The notes: generated by a model from the letters alone, not told the origin. 64,000 bases of DNA from Gp13-AA77 sp035946735 (GCA_035946735.1 DASYYZ010000025.1:3484-67483); one strand, 5' to 3'. Shown: positions 1 through 9,775, counted from the first letter of the stretch. Made by a program: numbers and translations.

Positions 1-343
1 GACTTGGCAATGCCATGCCCGTGAGTCGGTCCCCAGCGCAAGGTGCGCAGAATCAGCATGTCGAGCGAGCCATATACGAGTTCGATTCGGTCTCCGGATT
101 GGTGCTTGCCCATAGTAGTAGGTAATCTACCACACTGGGTAGTCGACTGTCTGCAACAGAAAAACGGCGGCTGCATATCGGCCGAGGACGAGGGTTAGCC
201 GAGAGATGGCCAACGGAGCTCGGACAGCGCCAAGATGACTCTCGAACCTCTCCGCGTGTGTCCACCCGGCGTTCTTGAGGTATTTAAGGGATTTGCGATT
301 TCGCAAAATCAATAACTTACGTAGAATGAATGGAGGTAGGCGA

Positions 344-366
344 TTCGAATCCCTCTCCCTCCGCCA
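344..366 (+). repeat. tRNA-Ser 3'-end fragment (possible old att site)
   Basis: The 23 nt from the T-loop (TTCGAAT) through the acceptor strand TCCCTCC, discriminator G and CCA match the 3' end expected of a bacterial tRNA-Ser. The sequence to its left does not complete the T-stem, and there is no anticodon or D-arm, so this is not a functional tRNA. A 3' tRNA tail of this length is what a tyrosine integrase leaves at the distal end of an element inserted in a tRNA gene. No partner tRNA-Ser is in the window. Confidence 0.5.
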
Positions 367-427
367 GCAAGTCTGAGCCGCAGAGAAAAGCTGCGACGTT
401 CCGATAAGAATCCACCGAATCCGGCCC

Positions 428-845
428 GAATAACCCAAACGCTGATATTCATGATCCCGCGCCACCGTGGAGTGTCGGCCTGGGACCGGGGGCCGATCGG
501 GAGCCGTATTCGCCAAGGCTTGCAGGCCGGGCTTCTCATCGACGGAAACGGTGATGACGGGGGGTGACCCCTCGCGAGCCCCGGCGGTTTGGTCCTGCAG
601 CAGCACGTCTTGAGAGCAGCAGAACTTCGCGCATCTTGGGCTCGAAGGCCGGATCGCGGCGCTCCAGGCAATACGTCACCTTGCTGGGGCGCAAGGGTTG
701 TTGGGTCGATCCGCCGCACGGTCGCCTTGGCCGCTCGGGCCAACGAAGGGTGCCGCTAGCTACCGCTTCCGCACGCACCTGGTGCGCCAGCGACTGCCGC
801 GTCCACAGCTCCGCCGCGTAACCGTACTCCTTGGGCTTCGAGCAG
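428..845 (-). pseudogene. IS630-family transposase remnant
   Basis: On the minus strand one frame reads KEYGYAAELWTRQSLA and YCLERRDPAFEPKMREVLL, and a second frame continues VITVSVDEKPGLQALANTAP and ARDHEYQRLG. These are the linker and first DDE segment (the D of VDEKP) of IS630-type transposases. The reading frame breaks near 600, and the C-terminal half with the remaining DDE acids is missing after about 430. It cannot encode an active enzyme. The relic lies directly beside the IS110 relic and close to the tRNA-Ser tail, so this end of the window has received repeated insertions. Confidence 0.7.
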
Positions 846-879
846 GCCAAATGCACCACCCAAGCTCGGGCAGCCTTCC

Positions 880-1821
880 GGGAGCGCACTGCACGAGCGT
901 GGCGCGCAGAGGGCGGTTCCCTGCCTTCGTGATGCCCAACTGCGGATCCCTTTCGCCCGACTGAGAGCGACGGGGAGGCAAACCCGGTAGCAACCCACGT
1001 CTCGGCTTTTCCCAAACCGCCTGGCATCCCCGACGGTCAGCACAAAACTCATCGCCGTCAGTGCACCTACGCCCTTCACCCCACGTAGAACCTTGGTCTC
1101 CGGATACTTCGACTCCGCCATTTGCTCGATCCGTTGATCGAAGCCCCGAATTTGCTCGGTCAACGTCGCGATCTGATCCAACCTCGGAATCAGAATCTCG
1201 CTCAGTACCTTCGGCACCTGGGAGCGGCTCTGCTTGGCAAACGACTCGGTTGAGCAGCTCCGCAATCGGTAACCGGAGCTCTTCACGATCCCGCGGCTGG
1301 CGTTGACCAGCATCGTGCGAGCGGCCAACAGCCGTTCCCGAACCCGGATGACGGCCAAGTCCAGCTGGGCAGACGGGCTTCGGTGTTGGATAGGGCTCAA
1401 GAGCTTCGGGTCATACCGGGGCATAGCGCCCCAACTTCTCGGCGTCGCCATTGTCGTTCTTCTGTTGCTGTGACTGAATCGTCGGAATTTCCCGCGCGTT
1501 GATCACCAGGACCTCGTGCCCAGACTCTTCCAGCAAATGGCTTACCCAGGCGGAGTGGGTTCCAGCTTCCACCGCAATTCTCGCCGCTGTCAGGTCTTGA
1601 AAGTGGGCGGCGAAAGCTTCTCGAGACGTTTTGATGGAAATCTGCTTTTTGGCCTTGAAGTAGTTGAGTAGAAGTTGCCGGTGGGCGCGCAGCATTCGAG
1701 CGATCTTTTTCATCGGCTCTATACGGGAGCGCATGGTTTGATTCGAAATAACCATGATAAAGGCATAGGGAAGGATTACCGGTCGCGCGCGTGGAAAACC
1801 CCTAACGGCGGAATAGGACAA
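880..1821 (-). pseudogene. IS110-family transposase remnant
   Basis: Minus-strand segments AVEAGTHSAWVSHLLEESGH, KNDNGDAEKLGRY, STESFAKQS, YPETKVLRGVKGVGALTAMS, RRFGKSRDVGCY and LGITKAGNRPLRATLVQCA are in the order seen in IS110 transposases (DEDD domain followed by the Transposase_20 domain). They are spread over at least three frames, with breaks near 1430 and 985. The N-terminal segment carrying the first catalytic Asp is not recognisable, and the usual C-terminal tail is absent because the IS630 relic begins there. It is clearly non-functional. Confidence 0.75.
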
Positions 1822-1944
1822 AGGGACCGAGACGTGACGCGCGGACCTGGAAAGCTAAGGTCTACGCCAGCCCCCGCCTAGGGGACGGGCGACACGCGGC
1901 GCTCGCATTCCTCTTCACGATCTGTGGCGGCTTGGACCTCACTC

Positions 1945-4140
1945 CTACCAGCGAAACTGGTAGACCAACCCACTGCCGGTTTGACCAGTGGTGGTGCTGA
2001 TGCCCCACACCACGGCGTCGCTCCCTAGCGCGAGCTGGGCCGCGGTGCCCGAAATAGAGTCCCACGGACCCGCAGCAATGCCGGAGTCGTAGCGATAGAT
2101 CTGCTCGGCGGAATTCAGGCCCCAAACCGCGCCATCGAACGCCACCGCAAGCTGGCTCAAGGATCCCGGAATGAAGGTCCAGCTTTGAGTCAGCGTGTCG
2201 AATTGATAGATCTGCTCCGCTGAATTGACTCCCCACACATTCGCGCTCGATCCCACTGCGACCTGCGCCAGTGAGCCGGGTATGAGATCCCAGGCATCTC
2301 CCGGATTCGCAGGGTCGTAACGATAGATCTCCTGCGAAGCGTTCAGACCCCATACCGTCCCTTCCGCGCCTACCGCGATCTGGGTTAGTGAGCCAGGGAT
2401 GAGGTCCCAGGGGTTGGTGGGATTGTTCGAATCGTAGCGATAAACGCGCTGGGAAGAATCCACGCCCCAGACTGACCCGTCAGCGCCGACGGCAATCTGC
2501 ATCAAGGCGCCGGGCACCAGATCCCAAGTCAGATGGGCGGGGTCGTAATGGTAAATTTGATTGACCGTCTGCGGATAGAAGAGGTTTGACAGACCCCAAA
2601 CGTCTCCCCCGAAGCCGACGGCAATTTGAGAAAGACCGTTCCCTGGCGCAGCAAGGTAGTCCCAATTCTGGATGCCGGGATTGTAGTGGAAGAGGGTGGT
2701 CGCGATGCAAAAAGAGATCGTGGGACAGGAGGAACCCAGGCCCCACAAGTTTCCATCCGGTCCGACAGCAATCGAGGTTTCACAGAGCACGAGTCCAAAA
2801 GGGCTGCAGTCCTGGGGCGCAATTGAAGCTGACACCTGCACGAACGCCTCGGTTGATTGCGTGGCTTGAGTCGACTCGAAGATCTCACCGGCGGCGTTGA
2901 CGCCCCACACGGCGCCATTTGCGCCGGCCGCGAGCACGGTCAACTGCCCTGGGATTTGGTCCCAGTTCTGGCTCTTCAGATTGAATTCGTAGACGTTCTG
3001 CCCCGCATCGATGCCCCACACGTTGTTGCCGGCTCCCACCGTGATCGCGATCAGGCGGCCGGGAATCAGGTCCCATCTTTGGCTGAGGCTGTTGAATCGA
3101 AAGACCTGCTGGGCGGAATTGATGCCCCAGACCGCACCATCAGCCCCTACCGCAATCTGAGCCAGCGACCCCGGCCCCTGCTCGAAGGTTTCAGTCCCAG
3201 GGTTAAAGCGATAGACTTGTTGGGTCGAGTTGATTCCCCACACGGCGCTGTCGAAACCAGCGGCAATTTGCGCCAGGTTGCCCTTAATCTGATTCCATTT
3301 CTGGCTGACGGTGTTGAAGTGATAGATCTGCTGAGCTGAGTTGATCCCCCACACGTCTCCGTCGGAACCTACTCCGATCTGCGCCAGGCTGCCCGGGATC
3401 GAATCCCAGCGCTGCGTGACCGCGTCGAAGCGATAGATTTTACCGGAGGCGTTAATGCCCCAGACAGAGGAGCTTGTTCCAACGGCAATGTGCGTGAGGG
3501 ACCCAGGGATCAAATCCCACGGACTTGGAGCTTTGCTGGCATCGTACCGATAAACCTGCTGAGCTGAGTTCAGGCCCCAGGTGGCCCCGTCCGCACCCAC
3601 GGCGATCTGGGTGAGCGTCCCAGGGACCTGACTCAGGCTCGGCGTCGTTCCCATGCCGCTCAGCCCGACATTCTGGGGACTCCCAGAACCGTTGTCACTG
3701 AGGGTGAGAGTCGCTGAAAATGTACTGGCGGTATCCGGATCAAAAGCTACCGCGAGCGTGCAATTCTGACCTGGTTCCAGTTGGCCGAGCACGCCAGTGA
3801 CATACAAAAGACCACAGTCGTTAGGACCCACGTAAGTGCACGGAGGCCCTTGAACAGTCCCCGGTTCAATCGGCAGGTACCCGGCGGGGCAAAGGGAAAA
3901 CTCAGTGCTGTTGGTTCCCGTGATGGACCAACTGTTGAAGCTCAACGCGGACGTACCGGTGTTCGTCAATGTAAACACAACCGGGGCGCTGATAACGCCG
4001 AGCGGCTGATCGCCGAAATCGACACTGCTGGGTGAGATGCTCAAGCTTTGCGCTCGCGCGTCGCGGACTCCTGCGGGCACGATCACAAACGCGATCACGA
4101 GCAGGGCGAAACTAACGTGCGTCAGGATTCTTTCCCCCAT
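1945..4140 (-). CDS. Secreted tectonin-repeat beta-propeller protein with N-terminal ASH-like domain
   Basis: This is a 731-aa protein. Residues 1-31 form a signal peptide ending in RDARAQS. Residues about 32-165 form an immunoglobulin-like 'choice-of-anchor D'/ASH domain (SPSSVDFGDQPLG, TLTNTGTSAL, SGMGTTP). The rest is 14 tectonin-like units with the recurring pattern PGSLxQIAVGxDGxVWGxN followed by a Y-x-F/Y-D strand and W-D-L/x-I-PG. Tectonin propellers bind glycans or lipopolysaccharide in animals, slime moulds and some bacteria, so a surface or secreted lectin-like role is an inference. There is no catalytic motif. Two of the central units are interrupted by Cys-containing insertions (CSPFGLVLCETS and CPTISFC). 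It stands alone, between IS relics and NAD kinase. Confidence 0.8.
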   Translation of the reverse strand: MGERILTHVSFALLVIAFVIVPAGVRDARAQSLSISPSSVDFGDQPLGVISAPVVFTLTNTGTSALSFNSWSITGTNSTEFSLCPAGYLPIEPGTVQGPPCTYVGPNDCGLLYVTGVLGQLEPGQNCTLAVAFDPDTASTFSATLTLSDNGSGSPQNVGLSGMGTTPSLSQVPGTLTQIAVGADGATWGLNSAQQVYRYDASKAPSPWDLIPGSLTHIAVGTSSSVWGINASGKIYRFDAVTQRWDSIPGSLAQIGVGSDGDVWGINSAQQIYHFNTVSQKWNQIKGNLAQIAAGFDSAVWGINSTQQVYRFNPGTETFEQGPGSLAQIAVGADGAVWGINSAQQVFRFNSLSQRWDLIPGRLIAITVGAGNNVWGIDAGQNVYEFNLKSQNWDQIPGQLTVLAAGANGAVWGVNAAGEIFESTQATQSTEAFVQVSASIAPQDCSPFGLVLCETSIAVGPDGNLWGLGSSCPTISFCIATTLFHYNPGIQNWDYLAAPGNGLSQIAVGFGGDVWGLSNLFYPQTVNQIYHYDPAHLTWDLVPGALMQIAVGADGSVWGVDSSQRVYRYDSNNPTNPWDLIPGSLTQIAVGAEGTVWGLNASQEIYRYDPANPGDAWDLIPGSLAQVAVGSSANVWGVNSAEQIYQFDTLTQSWTFIPGSLSQLAVAFDGAVWGLNSAEQIYRYDSGIAAGPWDSISGTAAQLALGSDAVVWGISTTTGQTGSGLVYQFRW

Positions 4141-4993
4141 AGTGGCCTCTTTGTGACAGCTTCAAAACCGGAATTCGCCTTTTGGCGTTCCGAACGCCCG
4201 AGATTATGTACCCGTTTGTCTCCAACCGAGCTCTCAAACGACGAATCAACGCCCCGCAAGGCTTCCGATCGTTCGGGGGAGCCCGGCGAGCCATCCCAGG
4301 GTATGAGGTGATGCACATGATCCGCAAAGGGCAAGTGCGATGGCTGCTGAAAGGGGATGTGAGTGGGCAGATTCTGTTCTCAACCTGATCTTCGGGCTGA
4401 GGACCGTTTGAGCCACTCAACCTCACAGGTGCACAACGTGCCTCTTCCCTCTTATTTGCAACACTTTCTATTGAACCGAGGTGTGGCCGGGTGTCCGGTA
4501 TCCAGCTCCACTCGGGACATGTCATGTAAGAATAACAGCAATTCCGAACCATCGCGGAGATTCGATCCAGGCGTCTTTCTCCGGCCGGAATCTCCAAAGT
4601 CGCTCTCGGTATGAGGCCGAAAGCGCTCACTCCGGCTAAGTAACCCAAGTACAACTCGTGAAACTGGCAGTCGTACGGAATATTGAGGAAAGCGTAGAGG
4701 GAACGGTTTCGAAATGCCTTTAGCGGCGCCCAGAATGCCTGGGGTTACGCTTGGCTTTCGCGAGACGGCGCGATGCGGTCGAATGACTGCGTGATACGTC
4801 TCGGTCGCCGGAAACCATGTGCTCGATCTCACGCGCGCGCTTCATTGGCAAGCCAACCGCTCTTGCACGCTCTCGATTGACGGAAAGGGTGTGCGGATCT
4901 CCACTGCCATGCCTTCTTCCTCTCAAATCGATCATACAACCTGGCCTCTCTCCCCACAACGTGCGGGGCAGGCAGAAGGCGGTCAAGAAACCA
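4141..4993. other. Long intergenic region, nothing recognised
   Basis: These 850 nt contain only short overlapping open frames on both strands with no recognisable motif or convincing ribosome binding site. I see no tRNA, no clear repeat and no strong terminator. The promoter of the tectonin-repeat gene must lie in the left part, but no good -35/-10 pair stands out. Confidence 0.5.
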
Positions 4994-5857
4994 TCACCGT
5001 TCGCCCCACTTCAGCTTCTGCCTCAGAATCTCGAAATAATTCTTGGTCAGCGGCTGAACAATTTCCACCCCCGAAGCTGACTTGCTCATGCGAACCCGGT
5101 CTTCTCCATGGACTTCCATTCCCACCTGCCCGTCCACTGTAAGGTACACCGATTCTTCCACGCCCTTCACCGCGACTTCGATGGTCGCCGTATCCCGGAT
5201 GACGATGGGCCGATTCGTGAGCGTGTGGGCGCAGATAGGAGTAATGATGAAGGCCCGCACCGTCGGCGCCACCACCGGCCCACCGGCCGCCAGCGAATAC
5301 GCTGTGGAACCGGTAGGCGTGGAGACAATCAGCCCGTCAGCCTTGTAGGTGGAGATAAAGAGCCCATCCACCCAGACGTCGAAGTCGATCACGCGGGCCA
5401 GCGCGCTCTTGTTCAGCACCACGTCGTTCAGGGCTACAAACGAGCCTGCCTGCTTTTCCAGCCGAAGAACCTCCGCCTGAATCTGAACCCGCAGCTCAGT
5501 CTGAACTTGTCCGTCGAGCACGGCCTCCAGCGCCGGGACAAGTTCTTCGCGCGTCACAACCGTAAGAAATCCGAGCCCGCCGAGGTTCACCGCCAGAATG
5601 GGAACGGGGCTGCCTTCGAGAGCCCGGGCAGTGGCCAGAAAGGTTCCGTCGCCGCCCAGCACGATGGCAAGGTCGATTCGCGACGCCATGCCCGCGCGGT
5701 CGATGCCGGCCTCGTTGCTTCGCAGGTTGGCCGCCGTTTCGTGGTCAATCATGGCTTCGATGTCTCGTTCGCGGAGCCATGCCATCAACGGCAGGACGAT
5801 GTCGCGTACTTCGCTTTTGTTCGGTTTGGAGGTTATTCCGACGCGCTTAATCTGCAT
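4994..5857 (-). CDS. nadK: NAD kinase
   Basis: The 287-aa protein is an ATP-NAD kinase, which phosphorylates NAD to NADP in the cytoplasm. The diagnostic GGDGT motif lies at residues 68-72 (VLGGDGTFL). It is followed by NLGGLGFLT, the LNDVVLNK segment that contacts the nucleotide, and the glycine-rich block STPTGSTAYSLAAGGP. Its length is typical of the family. It lies 142 bp downstream of the DD-peptidase/D-aminoacylase gene on the same strand and could be co-transcribed with it. recN, which often neighbours nadK in bacteria, is 21 kb away here. Confidence 0.95.
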   Translation of the reverse strand: MQIKRVGITSKPNKSEVRDIVLPLMAWLRERDIEAMIDHETAANLRSNEAGIDRAGMASRIDLAIVLGGDGTFLATARALEGSPVPILAVNLGGLGFLTVVTREELVPALEAVLDGQVQTELRVQIQAEVLRLEKQAGSFVALNDVVLNKSALARVIDFDVWVDGLFISTYKADGLIVSTPTGSTAYSLAAGGPVVAPTVRAFIITPICAHTLTNRPIVIRDTATIEVAVKGVEESVYLTVDGQVGMEVHGEDRVRMSKSASGVEIVQPLTKNYFEILRQKLKWGER

Positions 5858-5999
5858 GGATTCTGGCCCGGCCCTACTAGTCGTGGCTTCACGGCTGGAT
5901 GCATTCGCCCAGTTGCTCGATGATTATGCCACCGGTTCTGTCTTGAGCCAAAGCGCAGCCACCGCCCGATCATGCTTCGGCCGCTTGTTCCGGCGGGAC

Positions 6000-8900
6000 C
6001 TACGGACCGGGCGTTGCGGCTCCGGTCCACCCCGGACCGCGCAGCGGTCTGCCGGCATTTGCGCCCGTCAACTTCCCCTGCACGAAGGTAAGCTGCCCGT
6101 TCACGAAAACATACTCGATTCCTTGAGCGAGCGCTGCCGGATGCTCATAGGTGGCGGTATCGCGGATCGTACCTGGATTGAAGATGGTGATGTCAGCGTA
6201 GAATCCAGGCCGCAGCAGGCCGCGCTCGTAAAGATGCTCGCGTTCCGCCGGAAGCGAAGTGATCTTGCGGATGGCCTGCTCCAGGCTCATCAGGCGCCGA
6301 TCTCGCACGTATGGGCCCAGCAAGCGCGGCATAGAACCGAAGGCGCGCGGATGTGTATGCGCCTCATAGATCGGCCCGTCGAGAGGCATCTCGTTGGCGT
6401 CGAGACCGATGCTGGTCCACGGCTGGCGCAAGCCGTACTCGAGATCGGATTCGGCGGCTATAAAGTAGAGCGCCCCGGTCTGGGCCTGGTCGGCCAAAAC
6501 GAGGTCAAAAAGAGCATCGAGGGGTTGCTTCCGCTCAAGGCGTGCGACCTCAGCCAGCCTTTTGCCGTCGTACTTCTGCAAGGCGGGATTGAAAACTCCA
6601 GAGATCTCAACGCCTGCGGCGCCACCGCTATCGTAGTAGAGATTTTCCCAGTCAGGATGGTCACTGGCCATTTCCGCCTTGATTCGCCGCCGCACCGCCG
6701 GGTCGCGCAGGCGCTCCAGCAGCTTGGCCGGACCGCCGTCCGCCACCCAAGGCGGCAGGCAGGAGGCGAGCGCTGTGGCGCCGGCCAGATACGGGTACAT
6801 GTCCGCAGCCACGTTGAGTCCGCGGGCGCGCTGGGATTCGATCCGCGCCACCACCTTGGGCATCGATCCCCAGCGTGACTTGCCGCTTACCTTGAGGTGG
6901 AAAATCTCCACCGGCAGTCCCGCCTCGTGACCGATGCGGAAAGCCTCATCGAGCGCCGCCATCTCGCCCTGACCCTCGCTCCGCATATGCGTGGCGTAGA
7001 TGCCGCCATAGCGCGCCGCCACTTTGGCCAGTTCAATCAGCTCCGCCGTCCTGGCGTATTGACCGGGCGGATAGATGAGCGCAGTCGAAAGGCCCATCGC
7101 TCCCTGACGCATGGCCTGATCCACAAGCTCCTTCATGCGGTCGAGCTCGGCCGCGGTCGGAGCGCGGTCCACGTCGTTGAGCACCGCCTCGCGCACCTGC
7201 GCTGCGCCGACGTAGGTGCCGAGATTGATCGGTGTTCCCGCGTGTTCGAGCCGCCGAAAGTAGCCGTCGAGATCGGTCCAGTCGATCTTGAGGCGGTAGT
7301 GCTCGAGATAAGGCTGGAGCGGCAGCAGAGTGAGTTGGTCCTGCGGCGCGACGGACCCGCCTTCACCGGTAATCTCGCTGGTGATGCCTTGCGCGAGCTT
7401 GCTGATGGCGCGATTGTCGATCAGAAGCGAGGTTTCGGACTGGCCCAGCATATCGATGAAGCCCGGCGCCACCACGAGTCCGCCGGCATCGATCACACGC
7501 CGGGCACGAGTCTGATCCAGCTTGCCGATGGCGGCAATGCGGTCGCCGCGGATAGCCACGTCGGCGGCAAACCACGGATTGCCGGCGCCGTCGATCACGT
7601 GGCCGTTCTTGATCAGAACGTCATAGCCGAGCTCCGACCCGGCGGCTGGCTGGAGGTAGCCCGCCGCCGCGATCTCACCCACAGCCTCACCCACCACGCG
7701 CGTGACGGCATCGTCGCCGGCAGGCACGGCCACCCGATTGGCGAAGACGGCGAAAGCAAAGTGTTCGCCGGAGGCCGCCGTGAAGTAACCCGCCATCGCC
7801 TTACCGGTCACCATCACGTTCTGATTGAGAGGATCGCCGGCCGTGTAGGTGCCGGTCTTGGCGTGCACCTGGCCCGCCGCGGGCGACGAAGTCTGAATGT
7901 TCCACAGAGTTCCGTCATGGCCCAGCACCGGCAGAGCCCGAAAGAATACGTCGAAGTCCGGCCGGCTCGCCATGTAGGCCAGATAGTGGACCATGAAGTC
8001 CGGCGTGAAGAAGGCTGCCTCGGACCCGCCAGCGCCGTCGCCCTGGGAAGCCTGCGCGAGATCGAGGCCTGCCGCCTGGAGCCATTGCCGTTCGCGATCG
8101 AAGCCGGCCTGGACTGGGTCATCGCCGTCCTTCGCGAGCACGGCTCCGAGGACATACGGCATCAGGCTGGCGTGAAGATTCTGGCTCACCTTGAGCGTCA
8201 CTTTGACGTCCTCGGAGATCGGCGGGGAGAGGTGTTCCGCCAACAGATTCGAGGGCGTGTATTGCCCGGCGAGCTTCTTGAAGTCGGGCGCGGCGCCGCC
8301 CGGCGCGCCTGTGACCACCACGCCTTCCGCAGCAAGCGTTTCCACCAGGGCAATCTCCGCGAACCGGCCGGGCTGCGGAACGTCGTAGTTGAACAGCACC
8401 GGGGGCTTGCCGAGCGGCATCGTGCCGGTCACCGTCACGGTGCGCTTGCCGTCCGGCGATGCGACATCGGAAGAGAACTTGATATCCGGAGCAGTGTTGG
8501 CGGCGCCCGTGGTAGCTTGATTGATGAATCGGGCGTAGGCGGTTGACGGCGACACCTGAAGCTTGACCGCCTGCCCGGCCGCTGATCCCGGACTTGCCGT
8601 CACATCGATAATATTGTCATTCACCACGATGGGCGAGATGGCGGCGCCCGTGCCGAGCTCGCTACCGCCGTCAGGAAACAGGCTGGTATCCACCAGTACG
8701 CGTCCCTCGATTCGTTTCACCCCGTGCGCCGCAACCTGGTGGGATAATTCGCGCAGCACCGCGAGCGGATCGCCGGGCACGGCGCGGGTATCGACGCTAC
8801 CGCCGTAACAATGATCTTCGTTCTCGAAGGCCAGCGTGCCGTCTCGCTGAATGCGGCCGGAGAGATTGGCATCGCCGCTGGCCACCAGCACCACATCGCC

Positions 8901-9245
8901 GTGCAGCGTCCCGTCAGAGCCGATCGGTCCGGTGCGGTAGACCGGCGTGTGAAAGCGATAGTCCTTCCCGAGCAGCGCCATGGCCGTGCCCTCGGTGAGC
9001 AGCTTGGTGGTGGAGGCGGGCGTGAAAAGCTTGTCGGCATTGAGAGTGAAGACGGACCGTTTCCGGTCGAGCGAATAAAACTCGATCCCGAAGCTCGAGT
9101 GCGCGAACTCCGGGCGGCTTGTCACCTGCTGAATACGCTCGGCGAGAGAGATCTGCTGGCTCGTGGTCATTCTCGCGGCGCCGCCACCGAGAATCGCGGC
9201 AATAAGCACCAGCCACCCAGTCCTCTTCCATCGTGTTGAAGCCAT
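6000..9245 (-). CDS. PBP4-type D-Ala-D-Ala carboxypeptidase fused to N-acyl-D-amino-acid deacylase-like amidohydrolase
   Basis: A single 1081-aa frame joins two enzymes. The N-terminal signal/anchor (WLVLIAAILGGGAA) is followed by a peptidase S13 (DacB/PBP4) domain with SxxK at 78-81 (ASTTKLL), SxN near 355 (KVSQNLHA) and KTG at 463-465 (HAKTGTYTAG). From about residue 541 an amidohydrolase of the D-aminoacylase family begins (GYDVLIKNGHVIDGAGNPW, VVAPGFIDMLGQSE, GITSEITGEGGSV, ATHMRSEG, HTHPRAFGSMPRLLG). Both parts look complete, and the link between them is short. The first trims D-Ala from peptidoglycan peptides in the periplasm; the second family cleaves N-acyl-D-amino acids. The metal motif usually written HxH in the first strand is LGQS here, as in a known D-aminoacylase subgroup. 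The start at 9245 was chosen because the signal sequence begins there; an in-frame extension to 9374 exists. Downstream is nadK. Confidence 0.8.
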   Translation of the reverse strand: MASTRWKRTGWLVLIAAILGGGAARMTTSQQISLAERIQQVTSRPEFAHSSFGIEFYSLDRKRSVFTLNADKLFTPASTTKLLTEGTAMALLGKDYRFHTPVYRTGPIGSDGTLHGDVVLVASGDANLSGRIQRDGTLAFENEDHCYGGSVDTRAVPGDPLAVLRELSHQVAAHGVKRIEGRVLVDTSLFPDGGSELGTGAAISPIVVNDNIIDVTASPGSAAGQAVKLQVSPSTAYARFINQATTGAANTAPDIKFSSDVASPDGKRTVTVTGTMPLGKPPVLFNYDVPQPGRFAEIALVETLAAEGVVVTGAPGGAAPDFKKLAGQYTPSNLLAEHLSPPISEDVKVTLKVSQNLHASLMPYVLGAVLAKDGDDPVQAGFDRERQWLQAAGLDLAQASQGDGAGGSEAAFFTPDFMVHYLAYMASRPDFDVFFRALPVLGHDGTLWNIQTSSPAAGQVHAKTGTYTAGDPLNQNVMVTGKAMAGYFTAASGEHFAFAVFANRVAVPAGDDAVTRVVGEAVGEIAAAGYLQPAAGSELGYDVLIKNGHVIDGAGNPWFAADVAIRGDRIAAIGKLDQTRARRVIDAGGLVVAPGFIDMLGQSETSLLIDNRAISKLAQGITSEITGEGGSVAPQDQLTLLPLQPYLEHYRLKIDWTDLDGYFRRLEHAGTPINLGTYVGAAQVREAVLNDVDRAPTAAELDRMKELVDQAMRQGAMGLSTALIYPPGQYARTAELIELAKVAARYGGIYATHMRSEGQGEMAALDEAFRIGHEAGLPVEIFHLKVSGKSRWGSMPKVVARIESQRARGLNVAADMYPYLAGATALASCLPPWVADGGPAKLLERLRDPAVRRRIKAEMASDHPDWENLYYDSGGAAGVEISGVFNPALQKYDGKRLAEVARLERKQPLDALFDLVLADQAQTGALYFIAAESDLEYGLRQPWTSIGLDANEMPLDGPIYEAHTHPRAFGSMPRLLGPYVRDRRLMSLEQAIRKITSLPAEREHLYERGLLRPGFYADITIFNPGTIRDTATYEHPAALAQGIEYVFVNGQLTFVQGKLTGANAGRPLRGPGWTGAATPGP

Positions 9246-9445
9246 CGGAGTTTCCCTCTCGGTACCAGACGCAGTTGCTCGCGCGAACGCGGCTCGCCAG
9301 TTTACATCGTTGTGTTGGTGGGATGCCACCCTACAAGGCAGGGCGTAGTGGGCCAGTTTGAAGAATCCAAACATCTTTACGGCTTCTGTCTGATTGTAAG
9401 CGTCGGCGGCGAGGATGGATCGGCGTGCGCGCCATGCGATTCTCC

Positions 9446-9672
9446 TTACGCGAATTCGTAGAGCGGGATTTCGCGGTCCGGCGCTCTCTGCTGACCGAGG
9501 AGGACTTCGGTGCGGAGGCTGTCCCGGGCGTTAGCAGCACGTCGCCGCAAACCGTCCATACTTCTGCGGGCACGTGGTCAATGACCGTCAGAGCGCCGTG
9601 GTATCCCATAGTGTGAGCAAGGGTGCGCGCCTCATACTGGCCGGGGTATCCCTGAATGTGCGCCTCGCGACC
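9446..9672 (-). pseudogene. Relic of a YgiT-type zinc-finger (MqsA-like) antitoxin gene
   Basis: The minus strand reads GYPGQYEARTLAHTMGYHGA, VIDHVPAEVWTVCGDVLLTP and, after a shift of frame near 9530, EVLLGQQRAPDREIPLYEFA followed by a stop. This is the layout of short YgiT-type zinc-finger proteins, the N-terminal part of MqsA-like antitoxins. The family normally has two CxxC-type pairs; here one expected Cys reads as Tyr (GYPG) and another position reads VWTVC, so zinc binding is lost as well as the frame. No partner toxin gene remains. It heads a run of toxin-antitoxin genes. Confidence 0.5.
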
Positions 9673-9727
9673 GTTTCCTTCTCTCTCCCTATTTAGCACC
9701 ACCGCCAGCCAAAGGTTGCCTTTTTGA

Positions 9728-9744
9728 TGTACATTATATGTACA
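9728..9744. promoter_or_regulatory. Perfect inverted repeat, probable brnT operator
   Basis: TGTACAT-TAT-ATGTACA is a perfect 7-bp inverted repeat with a 3-bp spacer, 31 bp before the BrnT start. Type II toxin-antitoxin operons are usually repressed by their antitoxin or complex at such a palindrome over the promoter. Assignment to this operon is by position. Confidence 0.6.
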
Positions 9745-9775
9745 ATGAATGCGTGGGCCTGGCAAGGGCATTCTC

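Noticed and set aside
344..366. A functional tRNA-Ser
   Set aside because: Only the 3' strand of the T-arm and acceptor is present; there is no anticodon arm or 5' acceptor strand.
6897..8546. A 549-codon plus-strand frame opposite the DD-peptidase/D-aminoacylase fusion
   Set aside because: It is an antisense shadow produced by high third-position GC. The minus strand carries unmistakable catalytic motifs.
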